NCBI GenBank assembly: GCA_007693325.1
Contig: REDW01000077.1
Location: forward strand, 1-64,000
Direction of reading: 5' to 3'
DNA length: 64,000 bases
DNA from: Spirochaetaceae bacterium
Lineage (GTDB): Bacteria > Spirochaetota > Spirochaetia > DSM-27196 > PWMO01
Shown: piece after piece, positions 1 through 8,503 of the stretch
How positions within the stretch are numbered: the first letter of the stretch is position 1
Layout of the letters: each line of letters opens with the position of its first letter
Translations under genes and position numbers: made by a program
Notes under the pieces: generated by a model
Told to the model about the DNA's origin: nothing
The model's database searches: none
Seen by the model: the letters and a program-made list of their open reading frames with translations, nothing else

Positions 1-2326
1 GCTGGCCGGCTGCGCCTGGAATCTGAACGATAGTGACCAGCTCGGAAGCCTGACAATCAATCTTGGCGAAGGCGACGGCATCGGAGTGCTCAACCTGGCA
101 GGCACCTTCGACGAAGTGACGTTCTTCGTTGTAGAAGCCGAACATTTCCGACGTTCGGGGCGTACGGTTCGCGTTGGACCAGGCGGAAACCCCGACGACA
201 TGCGCTCAAATCTGCTGGCACAGAATCTGCACGCCGCGGTGGCGTTTGCAGGTGTAGAAGCAGTTGAGGTAAATCCGGGCGTGACGAACGAAGCGCAGAA
301 TATAGCGGTACCCGGCGGCAGTGCGAAGTCCTATGTGTTTGCTGTCAACGAAAGCCCGCCACAGTTTTCGAGCGTGCAGTTCGATAACCTTGTAGTTGGA
401 ACAGAATACGTCGTGTGGGCCGACGCTCTGCCTTGGGAAGGCCCGCCGCGCCTCGGCTTCGGGACCGTCCGTGTCCGCTCTGGTTCGGATTCATCGGTTT
501 CGATCAATCTGACCGACGATCGTTTTCCGCAGTTTGTAGACCTTCTCTACAGCAGCTACGTTGAACCATCCCTGCAGCCGATCAATCTGGCCGAGTTCAG
601 TTCTGTACTCTACGCCGGGGTGGGCTCCGCAGATATCTCCATTATTGACGCGGGCTCCGGTCTGGCGGAGTTCGTTGGCGCCGTGGACTACGATAGTGTT
701 ATGGTCGGACGCTTTGAGTTCCCCGAAGAGAACGTAACGCTGTTCTTTCTGCTGTTCTTTGAAGCAGGCGCCGGAGAACAGCCCGGCCTGGTGGTATCTC
801 TGATCGAGCACGACGGAGTGCTCGAACCTGCCCGTACGTCGTACAGTCTGGCACTGTTTGATCCCGAGTCACCGACGTTTATCCCGACCGGAACGATTGG
901 CGGTGTCGACGGTTTCCTCGAGCCGGAAGGTGCGGTGGACTTCCACATGGATTTCGATCCGCTCGATCCACCGATTCTCGACCAGGCCGGTTTTGCCGCA
1001 GGCGGACCCAGCGATGGGGGCACCTTCAGTCTGGGCATATCAGGTTCCGGATACCTCGAATACCAGGATTTCGGCGACGGTCCGATCGCGGCAGAGATCA
1101 CCGTTGCAGATCTCTCATTCACCTTCGGCCCGGTGCTGGAGACCTTTGAAGGCATCGAGTTCGAATACGACAGCCCGATTGGCGATCCTGAGCGTGAAGA
1201 TGATCCTCTGTTCAGCGCGGGCAGTCTCAGCGGACAAAGCCTGGCAACCGGATTCTTTCATTCAGCCGTGATCGATGAATCAGGCGCACTCTGGGGCTGG
1301 GGTGGCAACGACGGCTGGTACGAACTGGGATTCGATATTGCGCCGGCACAGCCTGCCGCCGTGCCAACCGGTGAGCTGAACGGCGCCGTTTCGGTAGCCG
1401 CCGGCGACTCCTGGACCCTATTTGCACTGGAGGACGGTACCGTGTGGGGCCTGGGTGGCAATAGCTACGAGACTCTCGGCGTGGAGGATCCGAATGCAAG
1501 TCTGGAAGAGCCACAACAGATCCCCAATCTGGGCTCGGTAACCCGCCTCGAGAGCGACTTCTTCCAGGTGTACGCCTTGACTGAGCAGGGCAATGTCTAC
1601 AGCTGGGGACTGGATTTTGACTACCTGCTTGCACGCGATCTCGGGCTGACACCCAACTACGAGCCGGGTCAGATTACGGGCAACGGATTCGAAAGTGCCG
1701 AAATCGTTGCGATCGCGGCCGGGGAGATGTTAGGTGCAGCAGTCGACGTGCAAGGTGGTCTCTGGCTCTGGGGAGACAACAGAAACGGTCTGTTAGGACT
1801 GCCGCTGCTGGATTTCACCACGCGTCCGGAGCAGCTTGAAGTTGTAGATGAGAACCAGAATCCGGTCTATTTCGTCGACGTGGCAGCAGGACGACATCAC
1901 ATCGTGGCTATGGCTTCCGACGGTACACTCTACGCGTGGGGCCGCAACAACGAGGGCCAGCTGGGCTTGGGAGACTCAACCGACCGGACGGAGCCTGAGG
2001 CTATCCAGGGACTCGGCCCGGTTGCGTCCGTGGAGGCGGGCCTCAACACAAGCTTCGCGATCGACGGCGCCGGCCAGGCGTGGAGCTGGGGCCATAACGG
2101 CAACGGAAAGCTCGGTCAGGGTATCTTTGAAGAGACCGCTACGGTCGAGCAACCAGAGCAGATTTCCGAACTGCCGGCGGTGGTTGAAATAGCCTCGTGG
2201 TATACTCACGTGTTGGCCATGGATAGCAGCGGCAATATCTGGTCATGGGGTGCAAACTACAACAACCAGCTGGGACGCGATGTGGAAGACTACAGTCCTG
2301 TGCCCGGGTTGGTGGAGTTCGACTGA
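1..2326 (+). CDS. Lipoprotein with C-terminal RCC1 beta-propeller repeats (5' end outside window)
   Basis: The reading frame is open from base 2, and the first codons read LAGC, a lipobox, so only the start codon and the first part of the signal peptide are missing. The lipidated Cys implies membrane anchoring. The N-terminal half closely matches the next gene (shared EVTFFVV, VPGGSA, YVVW, DRFPQFVDLLY, TIGGVDGF and FTFGPVLE stretches). From about nt 1230 onward there are some seven RCC1-type repeats with the pattern aaG..h..al...G.vw.WG.N..gqLG, enough for one seven-bladed propeller, probably a ligand or protein-binding surface. No catalytic motif was seen. The family of the N-terminal half is not recognised. 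The gene is followed by a hairpin at 2335-2373. Confidence 0.85.
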   Translation, partial: LAGCAWNLNDSDQLGSLTINLGEGDGIGVLNLAGTFDEVTFFVVEAEHFRRSGRTVRVGPGGNPDDMRSNLLAQNLHAAVAFAGVEAVEVNPGVTNEAQNIAVPGGSAKSYVFAVNESPPQFSSVQFDNLVVGTEYVVWADALPWEGPPRLGFGTVRVRSGSDSSVSINLTDDRFPQFVDLLYSSYVEPSLQPINLAEFSSVLYAGVGSADISIIDAGSGLAEFVGAVDYDSVMVGRFEFPEENVTLFFLLFFEAGAGEQPGLVVSLIEHDGVLEPARTSYSLALFDPESPTFIPTGTIGGVDGFLEPEGAVDFHMDFDPLDPPILDQAGFAAGGPSDGGTFSLGISGSGYLEYQDFGDGPIAAEITVADLSFTFGPVLETFEGIEFEYDSPIGDPEREDDPLFSAGSLSGQSLATGFFHSAVIDESGALWGWGGNDGWYELGFDIAPAQPAAVPTGELNGAVSVAAGDSWTLFALEDGTVWGLGGNSYETLGVEDPNASLEEPQQIPNLGSVTRLESDFFQVYALTEQGNVYSWGLDFDYLLARDLGLTPNYEPGQITGNGFESAEIVAIAAGEMLGAAVDVQGGLWLWGDNRNGLLGLPLLDFTTRPEQLEVVDENQNPVYFVDVAAGRHHIVAMASDGTLYAWGRNNEGQLGLGDSTDRTEPEAIQGLGPVASVEAGLNTSFAIDGAGQAWSWGHNGNGKLGQGIFEETATVEQPEQISELPAVVEIASWYTHVLAMDSSGNIWSWGANYNNQLGRDVEDYSPVPGLVEFD

Positions 2327-2334
2327 GCGTGCAT

Positions 2335-2373
2335 CAGAAGCGCAGCCGGCTGAAAGCCTGAGCTGCGCTTCTG
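2335..2373 (+). terminator. Stem-loop after the RCC1 lipoprotein gene
   Basis: A perfect 12-bp inverted repeat (2335-2346 with 2362-2373, core AGAAGCGCAGC) with a 15-nt loop begins 9 nt after the stop codon. It lacks a T-run, so it could be a weak terminator or a 3'-end stabiliser. Confidence 0.5.
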
Positions 2374-2694
2374 CATTGGAATGCGATATAGCATACTTTT
2401 GCGGTAGGTTATATCGGTCCGAATGGTGTATACTTTCTCTGTCCTACACAACAGGCGCATACCGTGCGTCTGCCCGTGGACGCTGTTACTTCTGGGATGC
2501 TTCTGTGGTATTCCCGCCTCCGGTGTTATCCAACCCGCCGGCGCGAGCACCTGGAACATCGGGCTTGTCTGCCTGGGCGACACGCGGATCGTAACGGTCC
2601 GTGGCCGCGTATTCAAGGTCGATCGACTGGCTTTGCTCCAGCCGCGCGCGTCATAACGACGCACGGTGATCACTGAAAACAGGAGGGGTGCCAC
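2374..2694. other. Intergenic region between the lipoprotein paralogues
   Basis: About 320 bp separate the stem-loop from the next start. It contains AT-richer patches with -10-like boxes (TATACT near 2428) but no convincing -35. A 77-codon frame at 2423-2656 has a hydrophobic stretch but no ribosome-binding site. The leader of the downstream lipoprotein probably lies here. Confidence 0.4.
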
Positions 2695-4302
2695 ATGAGT
2701 TCCCCAATCTCCCCTATGGCGAGTTCGTATAGCCGCCCCCGACACGTGGGAACGGCCCTTGCAGTAGCGAGTCTGGTAGTGCTCCTCATGGCCGGCTGTG
2801 CCTGGGATCTCGATGGCAGCCGAAATGCCGGAAGCCTTACTATCAGTTTTGGTAGTGCCTCGGGCATCGGCACGCTCGATCTCGGTGACGCGTTCGAGGA
2901 GGTAACCTTCTTTGTGGTAGATGCGGACCATTTCCGCAAAGGTGGCCGTACCATTCGGCTGGGACCAAACGGAGATTCTTTCAATGAAGGCCCGCCGCTG
3001 CGCAGTCAGTTTCTTGAGACAGATATCGTACTATCCAGCGAATTTGCGCTTCAAACGATCGACGTCATTGACAGTGATCAAACGATTGCAGTGCCCGGCG
3101 GAAGCGCTCGCTACATCGGCGCAAATGCAATCTTCGGCGTATCGTCAGTAGCGTTTGAGAGGTTAATAGTAGGCAAAGAGTACGTGGTGTGGGTTGACGC
3201 TATTGCATGGGCCGACAACGGTGCAGGCGGGCAACGCCTCGGCTTTGGCACTGTGCGTATCCGTTCGGGGGCGCCATCGAGCATCACCATTGACCTGACT
3301 CAGGATCGCTTCCCACAGTTTGTGGACTTGCTCTACAACAGCTACGTCAAGCCGTTCCTGAAGCCGGTGGACCTGGCGCAGTTCAGCACAATTCTCTACG
3401 CCGGTGCGGGCTCGGCCAGCGTGACCGTTGATGATGGATTTGAACCGTGGTTTGACAGCCCCAGCTACAACCGGGCGCTCGTTGCCAGACTTGCCTTTCC
3501 TGAAGCCGACGCCAGCATATTCTTTCTGGTGTTCTATGACGAGTTTGACGAGTTTGGTGGTGACGCGAGCCTGGTAGTCTATCTCTTTGAACAGTCCGGG
3601 GTACTCGAGCCGAGCCGCACCTCGTACGGGCTTGCGCTGTTTGATCCGGATTCAATGGAGTTCAGCTGGCCGGCCGGCACAATTGGCGGTGTCGACGGTT
3701 TCCTTGACGACGGCCCCGAATTCTTTATGGAGTTTCTGACCACCGATCCACCGCTGCTGACGCAGGCCGGATTCAGTGGTGGCGCCCCGAGCAGCGGCGG
3801 AACCTTTGGACTGTCCATCAGCGGCCCCGGGTTCATCTACGGAGAAGGCGAGGTTCCCGCTACCATCGAAATCAACGGGCTGAACTTCACCTTCGGCCCG
3901 GTTCTCGAAGTGTTTGAAGGATTCGAGTTTGATGGTGATTTCAGCTTCCGCGAGCCGCAGGAGTTTGTCGTCGAAGATCCGATCGACTGGTACACCGCGC
4001 TCGACGATCTGGAATACGACGAAATTCTGCCTTCTCTGGTAGTGGGTGATCTGGTCACCGTTACCCTTGGGCCTGCACCGGCCGGTTACGCCGACGTTGC
4101 AACGCTCTGGGGTGAGGACATCTACACGGATGACTCCGAAATTGGCGGCGCCGCCGTGCACGCCGGGGTTCTGACGCTGGCGGGAGGAACGGTAACGCTG
4201 GAGGTACTCCCCGGCGAGGATAGCTACCCGGGTACAACCAGTAACGGCATTACCTCAGAGGAGTGGGATCAGTGGTACCGCAGCTACCGGTTTGTGGAGT
4301 GA
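2695..4302 (+). CDS. Lipoprotein paralogue with C-terminal LCCL-like domain
   Basis: The 535-residue product starts at ATG 2695 behind a strong AGGAGGGG site. Signal peptide of about 36 residues ends in lipobox LMAGC. Residues about 35-430 are a diverged copy of the preceding gene product. The C-terminal 110 residues differ. They carry WGEDIYTDDSEIGGAAVHAG, then a GG turn, SYPGTTSNGITS and a final aromatic strand, which is the recognisable pattern of the LCCL fold (WG..vY.ddS.i..AAvHAG). LCCL domains are best known from animal extracellular proteins but occur in bacteria, where they are thought to bind lipid or polysaccharide. The usual LCCL cysteines are absent. The likely location is the outer face of a membrane. 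Confidence 0.82.
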   Translation: MSSPISPMASSYSRPRHVGTALAVASLVVLLMAGCAWDLDGSRNAGSLTISFGSASGIGTLDLGDAFEEVTFFVVDADHFRKGGRTIRLGPNGDSFNEGPPLRSQFLETDIVLSSEFALQTIDVIDSDQTIAVPGGSARYIGANAIFGVSSVAFERLIVGKEYVVWVDAIAWADNGAGGQRLGFGTVRIRSGAPSSITIDLTQDRFPQFVDLLYNSYVKPFLKPVDLAQFSTILYAGAGSASVTVDDGFEPWFDSPSYNRALVARLAFPEADASIFFLVFYDEFDEFGGDASLVVYLFEQSGVLEPSRTSYGLALFDPDSMEFSWPAGTIGGVDGFLDDGPEFFMEFLTTDPPLLTQAGFSGGAPSSGGTFGLSISGPGFIYGEGEVPATIEINGLNFTFGPVLEVFEGFEFDGDFSFREPQEFVVEDPIDWYTALDDLEYDEILPSLVVGDLVTVTLGPAPAGYADVATLWGEDIYTDDSEIGGAAVHAGVLTLAGGTVTLEVLPGEDSYPGTTSNGITSEEWDQWYRSYRFVE

Positions 4303-4311
4303 GCCGGCAGG

Positions 4312-4944
4312 CTACGCGCTAATCGGGACACCAATATGGCTGTGGGCATTGAGGTACCACATCATCGTAGCGTGATCGCGAAACTCCAGATGCGAGATTC
4401 CGCAGTTGTACATTCGCAGCCAGTTGGTCTCGACCTGGCGACGCGAGAACCCCAGCGCTACTGAAATCAGATAGCCGGAGAAATGGGCATGAGTCACCAG
4501 CGCTACCGTACCAGAACCGTTTGGATACTCAGCACGCAGCGAGCGCAACACGCGCTGCGCCCGCTGGTAGAGCTCATCGCCGGACTCTTCGTTACGCTCG
4601 CGGGCCCAGCCGCTGTCGGGGGCAAACTCAGGGCCAACGCGCAGGCCGGGGCAGAGTTGGGCCATTTCACGGCCGCTGAGGCCGGGATCGTCATAGAGCC
4701 AGTTGCGCTCGCAGATGTCAGAGCGCACAATCGGGGTCAGCCGGAGCGCTTTGCTCAGGATACCGGCTGTCTCCAGTGTGCGCCTGGTTGGGCTGACGTA
4801 GAGCGTATCAATAGGGATATCCGCGAGTGCCTCAGCGGTGGCCTGCGCCTGGTGAACGCCCAGTTCTGTAAGCCCGCGATCACCGGCCTGGATTGCTTCA
4901 GCGTTATCTTTGGATTGCCCGTGGCGAATAATGTAGAGTTTCAT
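4312..4944 (-). CDS. Histidine phosphatase superfamily protein
   Basis: A 210-residue protein beginning MKLYIIRHGQS, the RHG phosphohistidine motif of the phosphoglycerate mutase/acid phosphatase clan. Other conserved elements are LTELG..QA, a YVSPTRRTLETA arginine segment, and the second histidine in ALVTHAHF. The frame is open 50 codons further upstream, but ATG 4944 is chosen because the superfamily motif starts there and a TTGGCC-N17-TATACT promoter sits with its -10 box 8 nt before it. No Shine-Dalgarno is present, suggesting a leaderless message. The substrate cannot be told; cofactor-independent small-phosphoester phosphatase activity is most likely. Confidence 0.85.
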   Translation of the reverse strand: MKLYIIRHGQSKDNAEAIQAGDRGLTELGVHQAQATAEALADIPIDTLYVSPTRRTLETAGILSKALRLTPIVRSDICERNWLYDDPGLSGREMAQLCPGLRVGPEFAPDSGWARERNEESGDELYQRAQRVLRSLRAEYPNGSGTVALVTHAHFSGYLISVALGFSRRQVETNWLRMYNCGISHLEFRDHATMMWYLNAHSHIGVPISA

Positions 4945-4952
4945 CGCTTTAG

Positions 4953-4981
4953 AGTATAGCCGAATACGCCGCCGGGGCCAA
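4953..4981 (-). promoter_or_regulatory. Sigma-70-type promoter of the histidine phosphatase gene
   Basis: On the minus strand: TTGGCC (4976-4981), 17-nt spacer, TATACT (4953-4958). Only 8 nt separate the -10 box from the ATG, so transcription should begin at or within two bases of the start codon. Confidence 0.65.
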
Positions 4982-5039
4982 TCGGCCGCGGGTCCGCGGC
5001 GGGAGCGTTGCGCCGTCTGAGCACTTACCCTCCGCATCA

Positions 5040-5078
5040 TACTTGAAAAATGGAAGACTGTCTTCCATTTTTCAAGTA
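5040..5078. repeat. 39-bp perfect palindrome
   Basis: Arms 5040-5058 and 5060-5078 are perfectly complementary over 19 bp (core TTGAAAAATGGAAGAC) around a single central T. It lies 17 bp after the fpg stop and upstream of the phosphatase promoter. It could be a terminator for fpg (a run of T lies inside the stem), a binding site for a dimeric regulator, or a cruciform. No second copy was noticed in the window. Confidence 0.7.
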
Positions 5079-5094
5079 CAATACCGAGGGGCAC

Positions 5095-5967
5095 TCACAA
5101 TTCAGGCGCGGGCTGGCAGCGCGGGCAGAAGTGTGTCGAGCGCTGCGCCACCACAATGCGCTGGATCGGTGTGGCACATTGCCTGCACGGCAGGCCGGTA
5201 CGTCGAAAGACGCGTAACGCCTGCTGGTTGCCGCCCGACGCACCGTTGGGCAGACGGAAATTGCTGTGGCCGTTGCCCAGACTGACGCCGAGGTTGGCCA
5301 GCCCCTGCCGCAAAACCCGCTGGATTGCGTTGTGCAGTACAGCAACCTCGGCTGCTGTCAGCGAATCGGCGCGCCGCAGCGGATGCAGGCGCGCGCAGAA
5401 CAGCGCTTCGTCAACATAGATGTTGCCCAGCCCCGCGATCACCCCCTGGTCCAGCAGTGTCGGCTTGAGCGCGCGCCGACGGCCGCCCAGCACTGCCCCC
5501 AGTACCTCAGCTGTGAAATCCTGCGCCAGCGGCTCGGGGCCCAGCTTATCGAGCATCAACGCCGGGTTGGTACTCAACAGAAAACGGCCGAACTTGCGCG
5601 GATCCACAAAGCGCAGCTCTCGCCCGGATGCGCACTGCAGCACCAGCCGCTCGTAGCCCCCACGCGGCTCGGCGGGACCCACCAGGTGCAAGCGGCCGCT
5701 CATGCGCAGGTGGCAGATCGCCCACAACCGGGCAGGCCCGTGGCCTCCAGCGCCGGCGCCGGCGCCGTCGTGCAGCGCACAGATGATATACTTGCCGCGA
5801 CGTGCCAGCGCAGCTATGCGCCGCCCGCGGATTGCCGCGGCAAACGCGGTGCTGTCTCCGCCTACGGTGCGCGGCCAGCCCACCTCGGCAGCAACGATCT
5901 GCTCACCGATAATGCCCGAGGCAATCAGATTATCAATGGTGGTCTGGACTTCAGGTAGTTCCGGCAT
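5095..5967 (-). CDS. mutM: Formamidopyrimidine-DNA glycosylase
   Basis: A 290-residue bifunctional glycosylase/AP lyase that removes 8-oxoguanine and FapyG. The sequence starts MPELPEVQT, so Pro2 is the Schiff-base nucleophile and Glu3 the general acid. The beta-hairpin lysine segment RRGKYI, the helix-two-turn-helix region with GLGNIYVDEALF, and a C-terminal zinc finger (CRQC...CPRC) are all present, so the enzyme should be active. Length is typical. The start lacks a ribosome-binding site. A TATACT box 8 nt upstream, with TTGCGG 16 nt further, suggests leaderless expression. Confidence 0.95.
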   Translation of the reverse strand: MPELPEVQTTIDNLIASGIIGEQIVAAEVGWPRTVGGDSTAFAAAIRGRRIAALARRGKYIICALHDGAGAGAGGHGPARLWAICHLRMSGRLHLVGPAEPRGGYERLVLQCASGRELRFVDPRKFGRFLLSTNPALMLDKLGPEPLAQDFTAEVLGAVLGGRRRALKPTLLDQGVIAGLGNIYVDEALFCARLHPLRRADSLTAAEVAVLHNAIQRVLRQGLANLGVSLGNGHSNFRLPNGASGGNQQALRVFRRTGLPCRQCATPIQRIVVAQRSTHFCPRCQPAPEL

Positions 5968-5975
5968 TCAAACGC

Positions 5976-6003
5976 AGTATACCCATCCGCACGAGGTCCG
6001 CAA
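5976..6003 (-). promoter_or_regulatory. Promoter of mutM
   Basis: Minus strand TTGCGG (5998-6003), 16-nt spacer, TATACT (5976-5981), then 8 nt to ATG. It follows the terminator of the upstream transporter operon directly. Confidence 0.6.
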
Positions 6004-6009
6004 ACCAAG

Positions 6010-6036
6010 CGGGCCCACCGCTCTGCGGTGGGCCCG
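6010..6036 (-). terminator. Terminator of the sugar ABC operon
   Basis: Perfect 12-bp GC-rich stem (CGGGCCCACCGC and its complement) with a 3-nt loop, followed on the minus strand by a T-rich stretch. A smaller 6-bp hairpin (6045-6060) lies between it and the stop codon of the binding-protein gene. Confidence 0.7.
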
Positions 6037-6072
6037 AGCAGCAAACGGTCCGAAGACCGTCGCGGCGCTGCA

Positions 6073-7179
6073 TCAATCGTAGAGCAGCCCCTCAATCTGG
6101 GGATCGTCCATGTTCTCGTGGGTGTAGAAGCGTGCTCCGGTATCAACATCGGAGACCGGCTGTCCCTGGTAGGCAGCGTACGCCAGCTGCACGGCCTGGT
6201 AGCCGATGGAGTACGGATCCTGGGTGACCGAACCGAGGAAGTACTGGTTGCGAACCGCATCCTTCTGCGCACGGCCGGCATCAAAACCGATAGCAATCAG
6301 ACCGGGATAGTCAGACGGCAGCGCGGCACCGTCATCGGTGGCCGACAGAAGACCACGTACCGTACCTTCGTTGCTCATGAAGATACCGCGGATGTTCTGG
6401 TCGCGCACGCGGCCCAGCACCGCCTGTGCCGAAGAGGTAGCATCCTGTGCATCCGCGGAAGCCGGAACGACCATCTCGATGATCACCCGATCCCCGTCGG
6501 TGGGATTATGGCTGGCGATGAATGCGGGGTTGCCGGTAACGCGGATGTGGCGCTCGCTGTGCGGCGTGCGTTCGACAATCAGATCAACCATGGTGTCGCG
6601 GAAACCGCGTCCACGGCTGAGCAGCGACTCACCACGCGCGTCCTGGTTCAGAACCACTATTCTGACCGGAGTTGCCGAGCCAGCGTTTCGAATATCGGAT
6701 TCCAGCGCCTCGAACATCATCTCGGCCGCCATTCCCGCCGCGGCAAAGTTGTCGGTTGACGCGTTGGCATAGATCACGCCTTCGGGAGCATCGGGCACAC
6801 CGGAGTCAAAACCAATCACCGGTATATTCTGACCTCCCAGCGATGTCAGTTGATCCATGACGGCGTTGGTATCAAGCGCCGCAAGCGCCACGGCAACCGG
6901 ACCGCGTGCTATCGCGCTATTGAGCATCTCGACCTGGATCTGCACGTCACTCTCTGAAGGCGGGCCTTCAAAGGTAATCTCCACTCCAACCTCGTCGGCC
7001 GCGGCGCTGGCGCCGAGCCGCACCTGCTGCCAGAAGTCGTGTTGCTCACCCTTGGAAACAACCGCGATGTAGGGAACGTCTTCGCGTTCTGCGCGCCCTC
7101 CGGCGAATACCGGCACCGCCATTGCCATAACAAGCGCCAGCGTCACCAGCACCATCAGAGTTCGTCTTGAACCTCTCAT
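6073..7179 (-). CDS. Periplasmic sugar-binding protein of ABC transporter (RbsB-like)
   Basis: A 368-residue type I periplasmic binding protein (Peripla_BP_4). The signal peptide reads MRGSRRTLMVLVTLALVM then AVPVFA, with a signal peptidase I cleavage site before GGRAE. The mature protein has the RbsB/XylF-type pattern: IAVVSKGEQHDFWQQV at the N-terminus, IPVIGFDSG, NAAST-like hinge and IAIGFDAG. It starts at ATG 7179 behind AGGAGGTTT. It is the last gene of ATPase-permease-binding protein, 33 bp after the permease, and ends at a strong terminator. The sugar is not determinable; a pentose or hexose is likely given the neighbouring XylFII-like sensor. Confidence 0.9.
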   Translation of the reverse strand: MRGSRRTLMVLVTLALVMAMAVPVFAGGRAEREDVPYIAVVSKGEQHDFWQQVRLGASAAADEVGVEITFEGPPSESDVQIQVEMLNSAIARGPVAVALAALDTNAVMDQLTSLGGQNIPVIGFDSGVPDAPEGVIYANASTDNFAAAGMAAEMMFEALESDIRNAGSATPVRIVVLNQDARGESLLSRGRGFRDTMVDLIVERTPHSERHIRVTGNPAFIASHNPTDGDRVIIEMVVPASADAQDATSSAQAVLGRVRDQNIRGIFMSNEGTVRGLLSATDDGAALPSDYPGLIAIGFDAGRAQKDAVRNQYFLGSVTQDPYSIGYQAVQLAYAAYQGQPVSDVDTGARFYTHENMDDPQIEGLLYD

Positions 7180-7212
7180 AAAAACCTCCTGAACGTCTTC
7201 GTCATACCGGGG

Positions 7213-8502
7213 CTACGCCTCGGCCTCTCCCTTGTGGGAATCCTGTTTCAGCAACTCGCGGAACTCGCGCTCGGCGGCTTTCTCTTCGGCCTGAATGCGA
7301 GCCGCCTCCTCCTTTTCTTCAGCCTTCATGCGCTTGAAGTTTTCTTTCAGCTCTTTCTGCAGCCCGCGTATTTCCGAGCGCAACGCGCCGGCCTGCTCGC
7401 TTGTGAGCTGCGCCCTCTCGCTGGACAGCCGCTGCTTCAGCGAGCTGATCTTGTCTACCATCGACGCCTTGTACTGATCCGCGGCGGTCTGGATCTTGAC
7501 CTCGGAAACCTTCTTGTTGCGGTAGATGTCCAGCAGCACCGCACCTATGACCACAACGCCGGTGAAGAAGGTCTGGTAGTGAGCCTGCAGATTCATCGAC
7601 GGCAAACCGCTGCGCAGCACCGCCATGATGAACACACCGATCAACGTGCCGAATACCGAACCTACCCCCCCGGAGAGCGACGTACCGCCGATAACCGCAC
7701 CGGCAATGGCAAACAGCTCGAATCCCTGCCCCTGGGCCGGCATGACGGTTGTGTAGATGGCCGCAAACGCTACACCGCTGATTCCGGCAGCAAAGCCGCT
7801 GATGATGTAGGCGGCCATTTCCCAGCGGTCCACGCTGACCCCCGAGAGGCGCGCCGCCTCCTTGTTGCTGCCGATGGCAAAGATGTAGCGCCCCATGCGG
7901 GTTCTGGTGAGGATAATGTGGAAAATAATCGTCGCGCCAAACAGAACCAGCGCCCCGGTAGGGATCGAGGTGCGCTCGGGGGTGATAATCTTGAAGATGT
8001 CGCGGAACCAGCCCGAGGCATCGGTGCGCGGCGGGAAGGCGGCACTGCGCACGTTTGACACAATGGAGCCGACACCCATTGAAATCATCATAGTACCCAG
8101 GGTCGCAATGAACGGGGGCAGCTTGAGCTTGGCGACCATCAAACCGTTGAAGATGCCAAAGGCAATCGCCACGCCCATGATCAGCAGCAGCGACGGTGCC
8201 ATAGCCCAGCCCCAGGTCCGGAAGGCAGTTCCCCCGACTATGGCCGCGCACATTGCCACAGTCCCAACCGAGAGATCAATACCGCCGGTGATAATCACAA
8301 ACGTGACCCCCAGCGAAAGAAACCCGATGTAGTAGGAGGCATCCAGAATATTGACCAGCATGGTGTAGGTGAAGAAATTGCGGCCGAAAAACCCGAAAAA
8401 GAGGTAGATCAGTACCAGCGCCAGCGGGGCCAGCAGCTTCTGCAGACTCTGATCGCGCAGCTTACGCGCGGTATCCTTCTTGATTAGCGTTGGAGCAATC
8501 AT
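7213..8502 (-). CDS. Sugar ABC transporter permease (RbsC-like) with C-terminal coiled-coil tail
   Basis: A 429-residue inner-membrane permease (BPD_transp_2). Transmembrane helices fill residues about 25-325, with the family's GGIDLSVG, GxxNGLMVAKLKLPPFIATLGTM and GGTSLSGGVGS signatures. After the last helix comes an unusual tail of about 100 residues rich in Lys, Glu, Arg and Ala (SLKQRLSSERAQL, KAEEKEEAARIQAEEKAAER), predicted helical and coiled, facing the cytoplasm. Typical family members end at 320-340 residues. ATG 8502 is chosen over the TTG 9 nt upstream because AGGAG is spaced correctly for it. It follows the ATPase stop within two bases. Confidence 0.9.
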   Translation of the reverse strand: MIAPTLIKKDTARKLRDQSLQKLLAPLALVLIYLFFGFFGRNFFTYTMLVNILDASYYIGFLSLGVTFVIITGGIDLSVGTVAMCAAIVGGTAFRTWGWAMAPSLLLIMGVAIAFGIFNGLMVAKLKLPPFIATLGTMMISMGVGSIVSNVRSAAFPPRTDASGWFRDIFKIITPERTSIPTGALVLFGATIIFHIILTRTRMGRYIFAIGSNKEAARLSGVSVDRWEMAAYIISGFAAGISGVAFAAIYTTVMPAQGQGFELFAIAGAVIGGTSLSGGVGSVFGTLIGVFIMAVLRSGLPSMNLQAHYQTFFTGVVVIGAVLLDIYRNKKVSEVKIQTAADQYKASMVDKISSLKQRLSSERAQLTSEQAGALRSEIRGLQKELKENFKRMKAEEKEEAARIQAEEKAAEREFRELLKQDSHKGEAEA

Positions 8503-8503
8503 C

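Noticed and set aside
2423-2656. 77-codon frame with a hydrophobic stretch resembling a lipobox
   Set aside because: No ribosome-binding site, rare-codon-rich composition and overlapping alternative frames; it more likely lies in the leader of the downstream lipoprotein gene.
5266-5958. 230-codon plus-strand frame
   Set aside because: Antisense to mutM, whose family motifs are complete.
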